Source: Cyclobacteriaceae bacterium (lineage in GTDB: Bacteria; Bacteroidota; Bacteroidia; Cytophagales; Cyclobacteriaceae). Taken from it: 64,000 nt of DNA. The DNA lies in assembly GCA_016787725.1 (NCBI GenBank), contig JAEUTZ010000016.1:338217-402216 (forward strand). Reading direction: 5' to 3'. Each line of letters begins with the position of its first letter. Position 1 is the first letter of the stretch. Position numbers and translations under genes: made by a program. The notes below the pieces were generated by a model, which was given only the letters and a program-made list of their open reading frames with translations, made no database searches and was not told the origin of the DNA. Shown piece by piece: positions 12,402 to 20,380 of this stretch.

Positions 12402-13148
12402 ATGAGACCAAGAATCAAGATCATGTTTGCACTATTTCTGGCTCTGATCAATTCTACTCTTTTGGCCCAGGAAAAAGTTGTTGAATACCGAGAGCAAGCC
12501 TGGCTCGCTTATTTTAATCAGACACGCTTCTCAGATAAATGGGGTTTGTGGACGGATATACACCTTCGCTTTACAGACAACTATGCAGATCGATTAGGCC
12601 TCAGCATCATTCGGGTTGCCCCAATGTATTACCTGACTGATCAAACCCGGCTAACGGCCGGGTATGCTTACATAACCGCGTACAATACAGATGATAATCC
12701 GAATATCCCGGAGCACAGGTTGTGGCAGCAAATTCAGTGGTTTGAAAAGAAAAAGCATTTTAACATGATGCAATACTTCCGGGTGGAGGAACGTTTCCGC
12801 GGCCAATTGGTAGCGGGTGAGTTGAGTGATGATTATTTATATACATGGCGGTTTCGGTACAGTATGGCATTGACAATTCCTTTAAAATCCGGAGGAGTTG
12901 CTCCCAAGACACCTTTCATTTTTCTAAATGATGAGATTCATATCAATGCCGGTAAGAATATTACAAACAATTATTTTGACCAAAATCGCCTCTTTGCCGG
13001 ACTGGGATACCAATTCACCAACCAACTCAATGCCCAGTTGGGATACCTGTTTGTATTTCAACAACTAACTGCCCCCAACACCTTTGTTCATATCGATGCG
13101 ATCCGTTTTTTTGTGTTTCATAACCTTGATTTCAGAAATACTGACTGA
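12402..13148 (+). CDS. DUF2490 family outer-membrane-type protein
   Basis: A 248-residue exported protein with a signal peptide ending near residue 22 (cleavage after LLAQ). The mature part is rich in alternating aromatic/polar segments such as WGLWTDIHLRF, YYLTDQTRLTAGYAY and LNAQLGYLFVFQQ, as expected of a small outer-membrane beta-barrel, and the N-terminal WLAYFNQTRFSDKWGLW is typical of DUF2490. The function of the family is unknown. Its TGA overlaps by one base the ATG of the following TauE/SafE permease, implying co-expression. Confidence 0.8.
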   Translation: MRPRIKIMFALFLALINSTLLAQEKVVEYREQAWLAYFNQTRFSDKWGLWTDIHLRFTDNYADRLGLSIIRVAPMYYLTDQTRLTAGYAYITAYNTDDNPNIPEHRLWQQIQWFEKKKHFNMMQYFRVEERFRGQLVAGELSDDYLYTWRFRYSMALTIPLKSGGVAPKTPFIFLNDEIHINAGKNITNNYFDQNRLFAGLGYQFTNQLNAQLGYLFVFQQLTAPNTFVHIDAIRFFVFHNLDFRNTD

Positions 13149-14086
13149 TGCGCCCCGATTCAATTGAGGATGACGAGAAACTCATCTACGATGAGTCCCC
13201 CGAACCGGTAGAACCCCGAAGCAGACCGCAGCACATCTGGGTTCTATTGGGCGTAATTATCTCAATGGCCGTCATCCTTCTCATTTTTTACGGAGCCGAC
13301 ACGATTTCTTCTTATGACTGGAGCTCGTTAATCAGCAGTGATCTTTTATGGTTTGTGTTGGGAGGGTTTATTGCCCAAATGATTGATGGCTCTCTGGGCA
13401 TGGCCTATGGCGTGAGTGCCACAACTTTTCTGTTATCCTTTGGTATTTCTCCGGCTGCGTCCAGTGCCAGCGTTCACACGGCCGAAATTTTTACCAGTGG
13501 GGTTTCAGGCCTTACTCACCTGCGGTTTCAAAATGTAAACAAGAAGCTTTTCAGAAGTTTGTTGATTCCTGGAATGCTGGGGGCGGTGGCGGGGGCTTAT
13601 GTATTGTATTCTTTGGAGGAGTACAACTACATTATCCGGCCGTTGGTTTCGGTTTACACATTCATTCTGGGGGTTGCGATTATCCGGAAGGCTGTCTTAA
13701 TGCGTATCCGGAAGAGACGCAAAACCAAGAATGTACCTGCCCTGGCTTCTATTGGCGGCTTCCTGGATTCCATTGGGGGCGGTGGCTGGGGTCCCATAGT
13801 TTCAACCACATTAATCGCCCGGGGCCGTCATCCCCGTTACACCATCGGCTCCGTTAACCTGGCCGAGTTCTTTGTTTCATTGGCCAGTTCCCTTACCTTC
13901 TTTGCTACCATTGGTATCAGTCACATTAAAATTATCGTTGGACTGATTATCGGAGGTATTATTGCGGCCCCAATAGCTGCCCACATCACCCGAAAATTAC
14001 CCGTAAAGCGAATGATGATTTTTGTAGGCTTTGTTGTCATCCTGGTAAGCATTAGGCTGCTGGTAAAATCGCTCGCTGCGATCTGA
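13148..14086 (+). CDS. TauE/SafE family membrane permease
   Basis: Inner-membrane protein of the sulfite exporter TauE/SafE family, 312 residues, with a hydrophilic N-terminal tail of about 28 residues and roughly seven to eight hydrophobic segments. Two similar glycine-rich segments, GGFIAQMIDGSLGMAYG and GGFLDSIGGGGWGPIVST, are the typical internal repeat of the family. Members transport sulfur oxyanions, organosulfonates or related small anions; the substrate here cannot be read from the sequence. The start overlaps the DUF2490 stop by one base. Confidence 0.85.
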   Translation: MRPDSIEDDEKLIYDESPEPVEPRSRPQHIWVLLGVIISMAVILLIFYGADTISSYDWSSLISSDLLWFVLGGFIAQMIDGSLGMAYGVSATTFLLSFGISPAASSASVHTAEIFTSGVSGLTHLRFQNVNKKLFRSLLIPGMLGAVAGAYVLYSLEEYNYIIRPLVSVYTFILGVAIIRKAVLMRIRKRRKTKNVPALASIGGFLDSIGGGGWGPIVSTTLIARGRHPRYTIGSVNLAEFFVSLASSLTFFATIGISHIKIIVGLIIGGIIAAPIAAHITRKLPVKRMMIFVGFVVILVSIRLLVKSLAAI

Positions 14087-14132
14087 TCAATCTCCTTTAT
14101 TAACACAGGATTTCATTTATCTTCGCGCCCTT

Positions 14133-14630
14133 ATGGCGTTATTGGAAAAGAAAATGGTAATAAAGAAGTCTACCTTGCCGGGTGCCGGCAAAGGACTCTT
14201 CACAAAAGTATTCATCCCCAAAGGAACCCGCATTGTGGAATACAAAGGCGAAGTTGTCACGTGGAAAGAAGTTGAAAAAATGGCGGACGACCGCAATGGA
14301 TATGTCTTTTTCTTCAATAACCTATATTGCATTGACGCCTGGAAAACAAAAAAAGGGATCGCCCATTATGCGAATGATGCAAAAGGCATTGTGCGGGTAA
14401 AGGGAATAACCAATAATTCTGAATATGTAACGGAAAAAAAGCGCTGTTATATTGAGGCCACCAAAGATATTCCGGCCGGCTCTGAAATTCTTGTTGGCTA
14501 TGGAGCAGACTATTGGCAGGTGATCCGGTACAACATTCGATTAGAACAACGGAATAGAGAAAAAGCGGGTCGAATAGCCAGGACGGAATTACCCCATCAA
14601 AAAGCGGCCAAGCGACAAAAGAAATCCTGA
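14133..14630 (+). CDS. Small SET-domain protein
   Basis: A 165-residue protein consisting essentially of one SET domain, the fold of lysine methyltransferases. Visible motifs are STLPGAGKGLFTK near the N-terminus (SAM-binding side), AHYANDAKG at the position of the usual NHS-C motif, and EILVGYGADYW at the end. The canonical NHSC sequence is replaced by ANDAKG, so catalytic activity is not certain. A basic tail (AAKRQKKS) follows. The gene converges with the lipoprotein gene, with 10 bp between the stops. Its protein target is unknown. Confidence 0.8.
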   Translation: MALLEKKMVIKKSTLPGAGKGLFTKVFIPKGTRIVEYKGEVVTWKEVEKMADDRNGYVFFFNNLYCIDAWKTKKGIAHYANDAKGIVRVKGITNNSEYVTEKKRCYIEATKDIPAGSEILVGYGADYWQVIRYNIRLEQRNREKAGRIARTELPHQKAAKRQKKS

Positions 14631-14640
14631 CTGAAGCGGG

Positions 14641-15087
14641 TTAATTTTTAGCCCCTTCTTCCTTCGCCTTTTCAATTGATTCTAACATCAACGTCTTCAC
14701 TTTCCGAATCCGCTCCATCTCGGTCTCCAAATATTCACGTGCCTTCTCCTGATCCACCGAATCTGGTAAAGGATTAAACTCATGCATCCAGGTCATCATC
14801 GCGTTGCTGGCCGAGTCAAGATTGGAAATTACTTGCTCCAACTCGGCCTTCCGCTCAGCAATCATGTCTGGCGAGGAGGCGATCTTTTCCTTGAGCTCGC
14901 GCTGAAGCCGGTTGATTTCACCCATCCTGGGCATCACTTCATCATGTACATCCATTACCTGATCATACAAAGCTTGGTTTGGGCCCGATTCAGTGGAAGA
15001 GTCCTCTTGGGCACGGTGTTCACCACCTTTACCACAGGCCATTAGACTTACGAGTAGAATCAAAGCAAGACCCTTCGTGGAGTTCAT
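14641..15087 (-). CDS. Coiled-coil lipoprotein of unknown function
   Basis: A 148-residue predicted lipoprotein. The signal peptide ends in the lipobox LMAC with the modified cysteine at C18. After a short Ser/Glu-rich linker the rest is almost all charged helix (INRLQRELKEKIASS, EYLETEMERIRKVKTLM), predicted as coiled coil by eye. I cannot assign a function. A perfect TACCTTTG promoter element lies upstream. Confidence 0.75.
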   Translation of the reverse strand: MNSTKGLALILLVSLMACGKGGEHRAQEDSSTESGPNQALYDQVMDVHDEVMPRMGEINRLQRELKEKIASSPDMIAERKAELEQVISNLDSASNAMMTWMHEFNPLPDSVDQEKAREYLETEMERIRKVKTLMLESIEKAKEEGAKN

Positions 15088-15109
15088 AGGAGTAAGATTT
15101 AGAGTTTTA

Positions 15110-15117
15110 CAAAGGTA
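15110..15117 (-). promoter_or_regulatory. Promoter -7 element of the lipoprotein gene
   Basis: On the minus strand this reads TACCTTTG, a perfect TAnnTTTG match, 22 bases before the ATG at 15087. No clear TTG -33 element is found at the usual distance. Confidence 0.5.
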
Positions 15118-15248
15118 TAATTAAGGGGTGATGATTGCTATAAAAATGGGCTAACAAGGGTTAGTTATAACTGATTTTTTGTAAAAAATAGGGAGCTTCT
15201 TTGCAGATGCCGATTTTTTCATTTTTCTTGGATGCACATTTGAACGAC

Positions 15249-15326
15249 ATGACGAACAACCGATTTTATTTCTTTTACTTTTTTTATCAATCCCGCGCGG
15301 GACTTGAGATTAAATCGGTTTGTTAA
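15249..15326 (+). CDS. Phe/Tyr-rich leader peptide of the aromatic operon
   Basis: A 25-codon open reading frame, ATG 15249 to TAA 15326. Codons 6-13 encode FYFFYFFY: five Phe and three Tyr codons in a row (15264-15287). It lies directly before a terminator (15350-15384) and the prephenate dehydratase gene. This is the classical form of a leader peptide for ribosome-mediated attenuation, with amino acids that match the end products of the operon. Not annotated by gene length alone, but composition, position and the flanking alternative RNA structures all agree. No purine-rich ribosome site is evident, as is usual for this phylum. Confidence 0.85.
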   Translation: MTNNRFYFFYFFYQSRAGLEIKSVC

Positions 15327-15363
15327 CTAAAAAATAAACGAAGAAACTCAGAAAGTCCCCCGC
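15255..15363 (+). promoter_or_regulatory. Pause and antiterminator structures of the Phe/Tyr attenuator
   Basis: Two mutually dependent pairings can be drawn. (1) 15255-15266 pairs with 15312-15324 (12 bp, one bulged T); its 5' arm precedes and just enters the Phe/Tyr codons and would be covered by a stalled ribosome. (2) 15297-15308 (GCGGGACTTGAG) can pair with 15347-15363 (CTCAGAAAGTCCCCCGC) with small bulges, sequestering the left arm of the terminator. A small palindrome, TCCCGCGCGGGA, sits at 15291-15302. Stalling would therefore favour pairing 2 and read-through. The pairings are read from sequence; the energetics were not computed. Confidence 0.7.
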
Positions 15364-15384
15364 AAAACGGGGGACTTTCTTTTT
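15350..15384 (+). terminator. Attenuator terminator before the aromatic operon
   Basis: A 13-bp stem (15350-15362 with 15368-15380) with a 5-base loop is followed by T residues to 15384, only nine bases before the ATG of the prephenate dehydratase gene. A terminator in this position must be conditional for the operon to be expressed. Confidence 0.92.
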
Positions 15385-15393
15385 GACAGGATT

Positions 15394-16236
15394 ATGACCA
15401 AAAAGAAGAAACCAACGATTGCCATTCAGGGTATCGCTACCAGCTTTCATGAAGTAGCTGCGATGCAATACTTTCAGAAGCCCATCCAGACGATCGAGTG
15501 CCTTACCTTTCATGCATTGTGCGAATCGCTGAAAAATGGAGAATCGGATTTTGCTGTCATGGCCATTGAGAACTCGATTGCAGGCAGCATTTTGCCCAAC
15601 TACTTTCTATTGCAGGAATACCATTTCTCAATCATCGGTGAAGTATACTTACCCATTCACATGCACCTATTGGCATTGCCTGGCGTCAGGTTGAGTGAGA
15701 TTAAAACCATTGAATCACATCCGATGGCCATCAGGCAATGTTCAGATTACCTTTACAAGTTGAACGGTGTTCAAATTATGGAGAGTGAGGACACGGCCCT
15801 CTCTGCACGAAAGGTAAAAGAGCAAAAACTGAAGACAACGGGAGCCATTGCCAATGAATATGCAGCAAAAAAGTTTGGACTGCAGATTTTAGAGAAGCGA
15901 ATTGAAACGCATAAGAAGAACTTCACCCGGTTCCTGATTTTAACCCGCAAGTCAAAAGATAACATCGAAAGCAACAAAGCTTCGTTGTGTTTTGAAGTTG
16001 CCAATGAGGTAGGGAGCCTGGCGGAAGCGTTAATGACGTTCAAAAATAACAGCATTAACCTTTCTAAAATCCAATCGATACCCATTATCGGAAAGCCGAG
16101 TGAATATTCCATTCACATCGATGTAGAGTGGCGTAAACGGAAAAGTTATGATCAGGCCATACAGGCGGTTTTGCGGCAAGTAAAGAACCTGAACATTTTA
16201 GGTGAGTATAAAAAAGCGAAAATTGAATACGTATAG
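15394..16236 (+). CDS. pheA: Prephenate dehydratase
   Basis: Converts prephenate to phenylpyruvate in phenylalanine synthesis. The 280-residue protein has an N-terminal dehydratase domain with ATSFHEVAAMQYF, MAIENSIAGSI and the catalytic TRF motif at residues 178-180, and a C-terminal ACT domain from about residue 200. There is no chorismate mutase domain; that activity is fused to the DAHP synthase at the end of the operon. In the ACT domain the usual Phe-binding ESRP sequence is QSIP (227-230), and the GALV region reads VGSLAEAL, so feedback inhibition by Phe may be altered. First structural gene behind the attenuator. Confidence 0.92.
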   Translation: MTKKKKPTIAIQGIATSFHEVAAMQYFQKPIQTIECLTFHALCESLKNGESDFAVMAIENSIAGSILPNYFLLQEYHFSIIGEVYLPIHMHLLALPGVRLSEIKTIESHPMAIRQCSDYLYKLNGVQIMESEDTALSARKVKEQKLKTTGAIANEYAAKKFGLQILEKRIETHKKNFTRFLILTRKSKDNIESNKASLCFEVANEVGSLAEALMTFKNNSINLSKIQSIPIIGKPSEYSIHIDVEWRKRKSYDQAIQAVLRQVKNLNILGEYKKAKIEYV

Positions 16237-16238
16237 TG

Positions 16239-17432
16239 ATGATAAAAACAGCCAACAGAATTGAGCGAGTAGAGGAGTATTACTTCAGTAAGAAGCTGGC
16301 AGAAGTGCGGGGTTTAGACACGCCCGAGTTTCCGGTAATCAATCTTGGAATCGGCAGCCCGGACCTTGCACCTACGTCAAAAACCATCGCGGCATTGATT
16401 ACTACCGCACAAAAGGAGAATAGTCATGGTTACCAAAGCTATAAAGGTATACCTGCGTTGCGGCAGGCAATTGGAAACTTTTATCAGAACACATACAAAG
16501 TTGGGCTCAATCCAGAAACCGAGATTCTCCCGCTCATGGGTTCCAAGGAGGGCATCATGCACATTACACTCGCCTTTGTTAATGAAGGTGAGGAGGTATT
16601 GATCCCAAATCCAGGGTATCCTACCTATGCTTCCGTGGCCAACCTGGTGGGGGCTAAGGTAAGCACCTATGCATTAAAGGAGTCGCTGGATTGGGGCATT
16701 GATATTGAGGAGTTGAAACGCAGGGATTTATCACATGTGAAAATCATGTGGGTGAATTTTCCACACATGCCGACAGGGCGCGTGGCTTCATCGGCAGAAT
16801 TGAAAGAATTGGTAGATCTTGCCCGTGCCAATAATTTCCTGATTGTTAATGATAATCCGTATTCACTCATTTTGAATGATGCGCCCATTAGCATTCTTGC
16901 AATAGCAGGGGCATCAGAGGTAGCCTTGGAATTGAACTCCCTTAGTAAATCACACAACCTCGCTGGCTGGCGTATTGGTTGGGTGGCCGGTAAGAAGGAA
17001 TACATTGATTCCGTACTGCGTGTAAAAAGTAATATGGATTCGGGTATGTTTCTTGGACTGCAGCACGCGGCTGTGGAGGCCCTTCAGAATGGACCGGAGT
17101 GGTTCCATGATTTAAATGCTGTCTATAGAAAGCGCAGGGCAGCTGCAAGTAAGATATTGGATTCATTGGGATGTAACTATTCTGATAAACAATCCGGACT
17201 TTTTAGTTGGGCAAAAGTACCCGATCGGGTGCGCGATGTAGAAAAGTGGATTGATGAGATCCTATACGAGACCCATGTGTTTATTACTCCGGGCTTTATT
17301 TTTGGCGATGCGGGGAAGCGACACATTCGGATTTCCTTGTGTGCTCCCGAAGAAAAATTTCTGGAAGCAAATACCCGGATCGCAAAATTTTTTAAGAGCA
17401 AATCAGTATTGGCAAACCTGCGTGTACTATGA
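16239..17432 (+). CDS. PLP-dependent aminotransferase class I/II, aromatic operon
   Basis: Fold-type I aminotransferase of 397 residues. The PLP lysine is K237 in the segment SLSKSHNLAGWRIGW; NPGYPTY and the region around VNFPHMPTGR are also typical. In this operon it most plausibly transaminates phenylpyruvate and 4-hydroxyphenylpyruvate (or prephenate) to finish Phe and Tyr synthesis, but substrate specificity cannot be read directly. ATG at 16239 is preferred; a GTG at 16236 overlapping the pheA stop is an alternative. The 3' end overlaps tyrA by four bases (ATGA). Confidence 0.88.
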   Translation: MIKTANRIERVEEYYFSKKLAEVRGLDTPEFPVINLGIGSPDLAPTSKTIAALITTAQKENSHGYQSYKGIPALRQAIGNFYQNTYKVGLNPETEILPLMGSKEGIMHITLAFVNEGEEVLIPNPGYPTYASVANLVGAKVSTYALKESLDWGIDIEELKRRDLSHVKIMWVNFPHMPTGRVASSAELKELVDLARANNFLIVNDNPYSLILNDAPISILAIAGASEVALELNSLSKSHNLAGWRIGWVAGKKEYIDSVLRVKSNMDSGMFLGLQHAAVEALQNGPEWFHDLNAVYRKRRAAASKILDSLGCNYSDKQSGLFSWAKVPDRVRDVEKWIDEILYETHVFITPGFIFGDAGKRHIRISLCAPEEKFLEANTRIAKFFKSKSVLANLRVL

Positions 17433-18328
17433 AGGCCACCGTAATTGGATTAGGACTTATTGGGGGCTCAATCGCACTGGGGTTGCGCAAGGCTGGTCTC
17501 ACAAAAGAGATCCTTGGGGTGGATGTTAATCCGGGTCATGGAATTAAAGCGGTGGAATTAGGACTGGTTGATAAAATCGTAACGGAAGATGTTGCCCTGG
17601 CTACCTCGGATTTGATTGTACTATCCATTCCAGTAAATGCATTGAATGCTTTTCTACCTGCCGTGCTGGATGCCATTAAGAAGGATGCCGTAGTGATCGA
17701 TGCAGGTTCTACGAAAGCGGCCATTTGCAAGTCAGTGGCAAACCACCCTAAACGCGCTCAATTTGTAGCGGCCCACCCGATTGCCGGAACTGAAAATTCT
17801 GGTCCACAAGCAGCATTTCATGGCTTGTTCAAAGGTAAGACCAATATCATATGTGAAGCTGGCAAGTCCTCCATAGACGCATTGAAGGTAGCCATGCAGA
17901 TTTTTGATGCTCTGGAAATGAAAACCATTTTCATGGAAGCAGAAGAGCACGACCGACATGTAGCCTATGTATCGCACCTCTCGCACGTAAGTTCCTTCCT
18001 GCTCGGTCAAACTGTTCTGGACATCGAAAAAGATGAGAAGAATATTTTTGATCTGGCCGGTAGTGGCTTTGCTTCTACCGTTCGATTGGCAAAAAGTTCA
18101 CCAGATATGTGGACTCCAATCTTTGAGCAAAATGTTGAATACCTGAGCCAGGCCTTGTTGGAATACATCATGCACTTGCAAAAGTTTCATTATCACCTGA
18201 TGAAGCACGACACAAAAGAAATCCATCGCATTATGTCAATGGCCAATGAAATTCGCAGGGTATTGGACCAACATTCCGATCAACAAACTCAACCCGATTC
18301 TAAAAAACCTGAACCAACGTTAAACTAA
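17429..18328 (+). CDS. tyrA: Prephenate dehydrogenase
   Basis: NAD(P)-dependent oxidative decarboxylation of prephenate to 4-hydroxyphenylpyruvate in tyrosine synthesis. The N-terminal Rossmann motif GLGLIGGS is at residues 7-14; AAHPIAGTENSG and the helix containing YVSHLSHVSSFLL are typical of the family. 299 residues, no ACT or chorismate mutase domain. Translationally coupled to the aminotransferase by an ATGA overlap; the C-terminal tail is polar and Pro/Gln-rich. Confidence 0.92.
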   Translation: MKATVIGLGLIGGSIALGLRKAGLTKEILGVDVNPGHGIKAVELGLVDKIVTEDVALATSDLIVLSIPVNALNAFLPAVLDAIKKDAVVIDAGSTKAAICKSVANHPKRAQFVAAHPIAGTENSGPQAAFHGLFKGKTNIICEAGKSSIDALKVAMQIFDALEMKTIFMEAEEHDRHVAYVSHLSHVSSFLLGQTVLDIEKDEKNIFDLAGSGFASTVRLAKSSPDMWTPIFEQNVEYLSQALLEYIMHLQKFHYHLMKHDTKEIHRIMSMANEIRRVLDQHSDQQTQPDSKKPEPTLN

Positions 18329-18359
18329 ACAAATATTATCCAGTTAATTTTATAGCCTT

Positions 18360-19463
18360 ATGACAAAGAAAGGATTACAGCTCGAGCCGATTTCTTCCTG
18401 GATGAAGGTAAATCGCCCGATTATCATTAGCGGACCTTGCAGTGCCGAAACGGAAGAGCAAACCGTAGCCACGGCCAAGCAAGTGGCAGCGACCGGAAAA
18501 GTTCATGCCTTGCGAGCCGGAATTTGGAAACCCCGCACCCGGCCGGGTCAATATGAGGGTGCCGGTAATGAAGGATTGAAGTGGCTGATCAGTGCCAAGA
18601 AGGAGACGGGATTGCCGGTTACAACTGAAGTGGCGAATGCGGCCCACGTGGAAGCCTGTTTAAAAGCGGGAGTCGACTTTTTGTGGGTGGGTGCCCGCAC
18701 CACGGTAAATCCTTTTTCAGTTCAGGAAGTGGCCGATGCATTGAAGGGAGTGGATATACCCGTCCTTGTAAAAAACCCAATTAACCCGGATGTGGAATTG
18801 TGGTTAGGTGCGTTGGAGCGTTTAAACAAAGCCGGCATTACGAAACTGGCTGCCATTCACCGCGGGTTCTCTTCCTTTGAAAAGGGACCCTTCCGGAACG
18901 CACCCATGTGGGATTTAGCCATTGAATTGAAAACACGCGTACCGGAATTGGATATGATTTGCGACCCCAGCCACATTGCCGGAACCCGTGATCTTATTTC
19001 CCTCATCTCTCAGAAAGCACTTGACCTTGATATGGCTGGTTTGATGATTGAGAGCCACATCAACCCCGATGCCGCCTGGAGTGATGCCAAGCAGCAAGTG
19101 ACCCCGGCTGTGCTGAGTAAAATTATCAGCGACCTGGTGGTACGGACCCAAACGGTTGAAAACAAAAGCTTCAAGGATACCCTTAGTATTTTGCGTGAGC
19201 AGATCGACCACCTTGATGACGAAATCATGCAGAAACTTTCTCAACGTATGAAAATCTCTGAGAAGATTGGACAGTATAAAAAAGAAAATAACGTAACCAT
19301 CCTTCAGGTCAATCGCTGGGAAGAAATTATACAAACCCGCATTGCCTTGTGTAAGGCGATGGGGTTGAGTGAAGAGTTTACCACAGAGCTGCTAAAGCTG
19401 ATTCATAACGAATCTATTCAGATTCAGACCAAGGTGATGAACCGGGTTGCAGAACGGGTATAA
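18360..19463 (+). CDS. Bifunctional DAHP synthase / chorismate mutase
   Basis: The N-terminal part (about residues 15-260) is a DAHP synthase of the short KDSA-like class: SGPCSAE (24-30), GIWKPRTRPGQYEG, KNPINPD, HRGFSS and CDPSHIAGTR. The C-terminal part (from about residue 270) is an AroQ-type chorismate mutase with LREQIDHLDDEIMQKLSQRM. It therefore supplies the first shikimate-pathway step and the chorismate-to-prephenate step from one polypeptide, the latter feeding pheA and tyrA of the same operon. Such fusions let the mutase domain act as an allosteric sensor of prephenate or chorismate in characterised relatives. Last gene of the operon. Confidence 0.92.
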   Translation: MTKKGLQLEPISSWMKVNRPIIISGPCSAETEEQTVATAKQVAATGKVHALRAGIWKPRTRPGQYEGAGNEGLKWLISAKKETGLPVTTEVANAAHVEACLKAGVDFLWVGARTTVNPFSVQEVADALKGVDIPVLVKNPINPDVELWLGALERLNKAGITKLAAIHRGFSSFEKGPFRNAPMWDLAIELKTRVPELDMICDPSHIAGTRDLISLISQKALDLDMAGLMIESHINPDAAWSDAKQQVTPAVLSKIISDLVVRTQTVENKSFKDTLSILREQIDHLDDEIMQKLSQRMKISEKIGQYKKENNVTILQVNRWEEIIQTRIALCKAMGLSEEFTTELLKLIHNESIQIQTKVMNRVAERV

Positions 19464-19517
19464 GTTTTTTTCTCGCGAACTTCGGGCGGGAGGAATGTGA
19501 TTTGGGAACGAACAACC

Positions 19518-20231
19518 ATGAGACATTTCATCTTTTATTTTCTTGCGATTGCGCACGGTGTATACGCCCAGTCGGCAGATAAGGATTATCTCTTGGGAAA
19601 GTTTGATCCCACCACGCACAACCAGTTTGTCAAGTTGCAGGATGAACATACCCGGGGCAGTGCCCGAGGAGCATATTTACGAAAGGAAACATATGAGGCA
19701 TTTATAAAAATGAGCGAGGCTGCCCGAAAGGATGGGGTTAAGCTAGTGATCATTTCTGCTACCCGGAATTTTGAAGCTCAAAAACGGATTTGGGAGAACA
19801 AATGGAATGGGAAAGTGCCGGTAGAAGGGAAGGACCTCACGACAGTAAATGACCCGAACGAACGTGCCCGCCTGATTCTGTTATACAGTTCCATGCCGGC
19901 CACCTCCCGTCACCATTGGGGAACGGATATGGATTTGAACTCCTTAGAGAATAGTTTTTTTGAAAGCGGTGATGGCCTGAAGACGCACCAGTGGCTTACC
20001 GCCCATGCCGCAGAATATGGATTTTGTCAACCCTACACATCGAAGACGAATGGTCGCACGGGGTATGAGGAAGAAAAATGGCATTGGTCGTATTTGCCAT
20101 TAAGCGGTGAGTTATTAAAACTCTATAAATCCAAAATAAAATACACGGATATAAAAGGATTTACCGGTAGTGAAGTGGCTAAGTCCCTGCAGGTTATTAC
20201 CCACTATGTCGCTGGCGTTGCATGTAATTAG
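19518..20231 (+). CDS. M15 family D-Ala-D-Ala carboxypeptidase-like metallopeptidase
   Basis: Exported zinc peptidase related to VanY/DdcY, 237 residues from the ATG at 19518. The frame is open back to a GTG at 19497, but the ATG gives a clean signal peptide (RHFIFYFLAIAHGVYAQ). The zinc motif S-x-H-xx-G-xxx-D is SRHHWGTDMD at 130-139 (H132, D139) and the second motif WHW has H189. Likely acts on peptidoglycan stem peptides in the periplasm. It follows the aromatic operon by 54 bp but has no functional link to it that I can see. Confidence 0.88.
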   Translation: MRHFIFYFLAIAHGVYAQSADKDYLLGKFDPTTHNQFVKLQDEHTRGSARGAYLRKETYEAFIKMSEAARKDGVKLVIISATRNFEAQKRIWENKWNGKVPVEGKDLTTVNDPNERARLILLYSSMPATSRHHWGTDMDLNSLENSFFESGDGLKTHQWLTAHAAEYGFCQPYTSKTNGRTGYEEEKWHWSYLPLSGELLKLYKSKIKYTDIKGFTGSEVAKSLQVITHYVAGVACN

Positions 20232-20380
20232 AAAAAGAGAATCACAACGGATAGCATGGTTTCCTCCAATTCCTTTGCTAATCTTACATCTAGAATTTTT
20301 AACGGCCTCCTCGCAATTTCTCTTGCGCTTTTACGATATTTAATATCTGCAAAAGTTATCAGTCGAATTAAGCATTCACC

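Noticed and set aside
14118-14125. TATCTTCG as promoter of the SET gene
   Set aside because: One mismatch and no -33 element; too weak to list.
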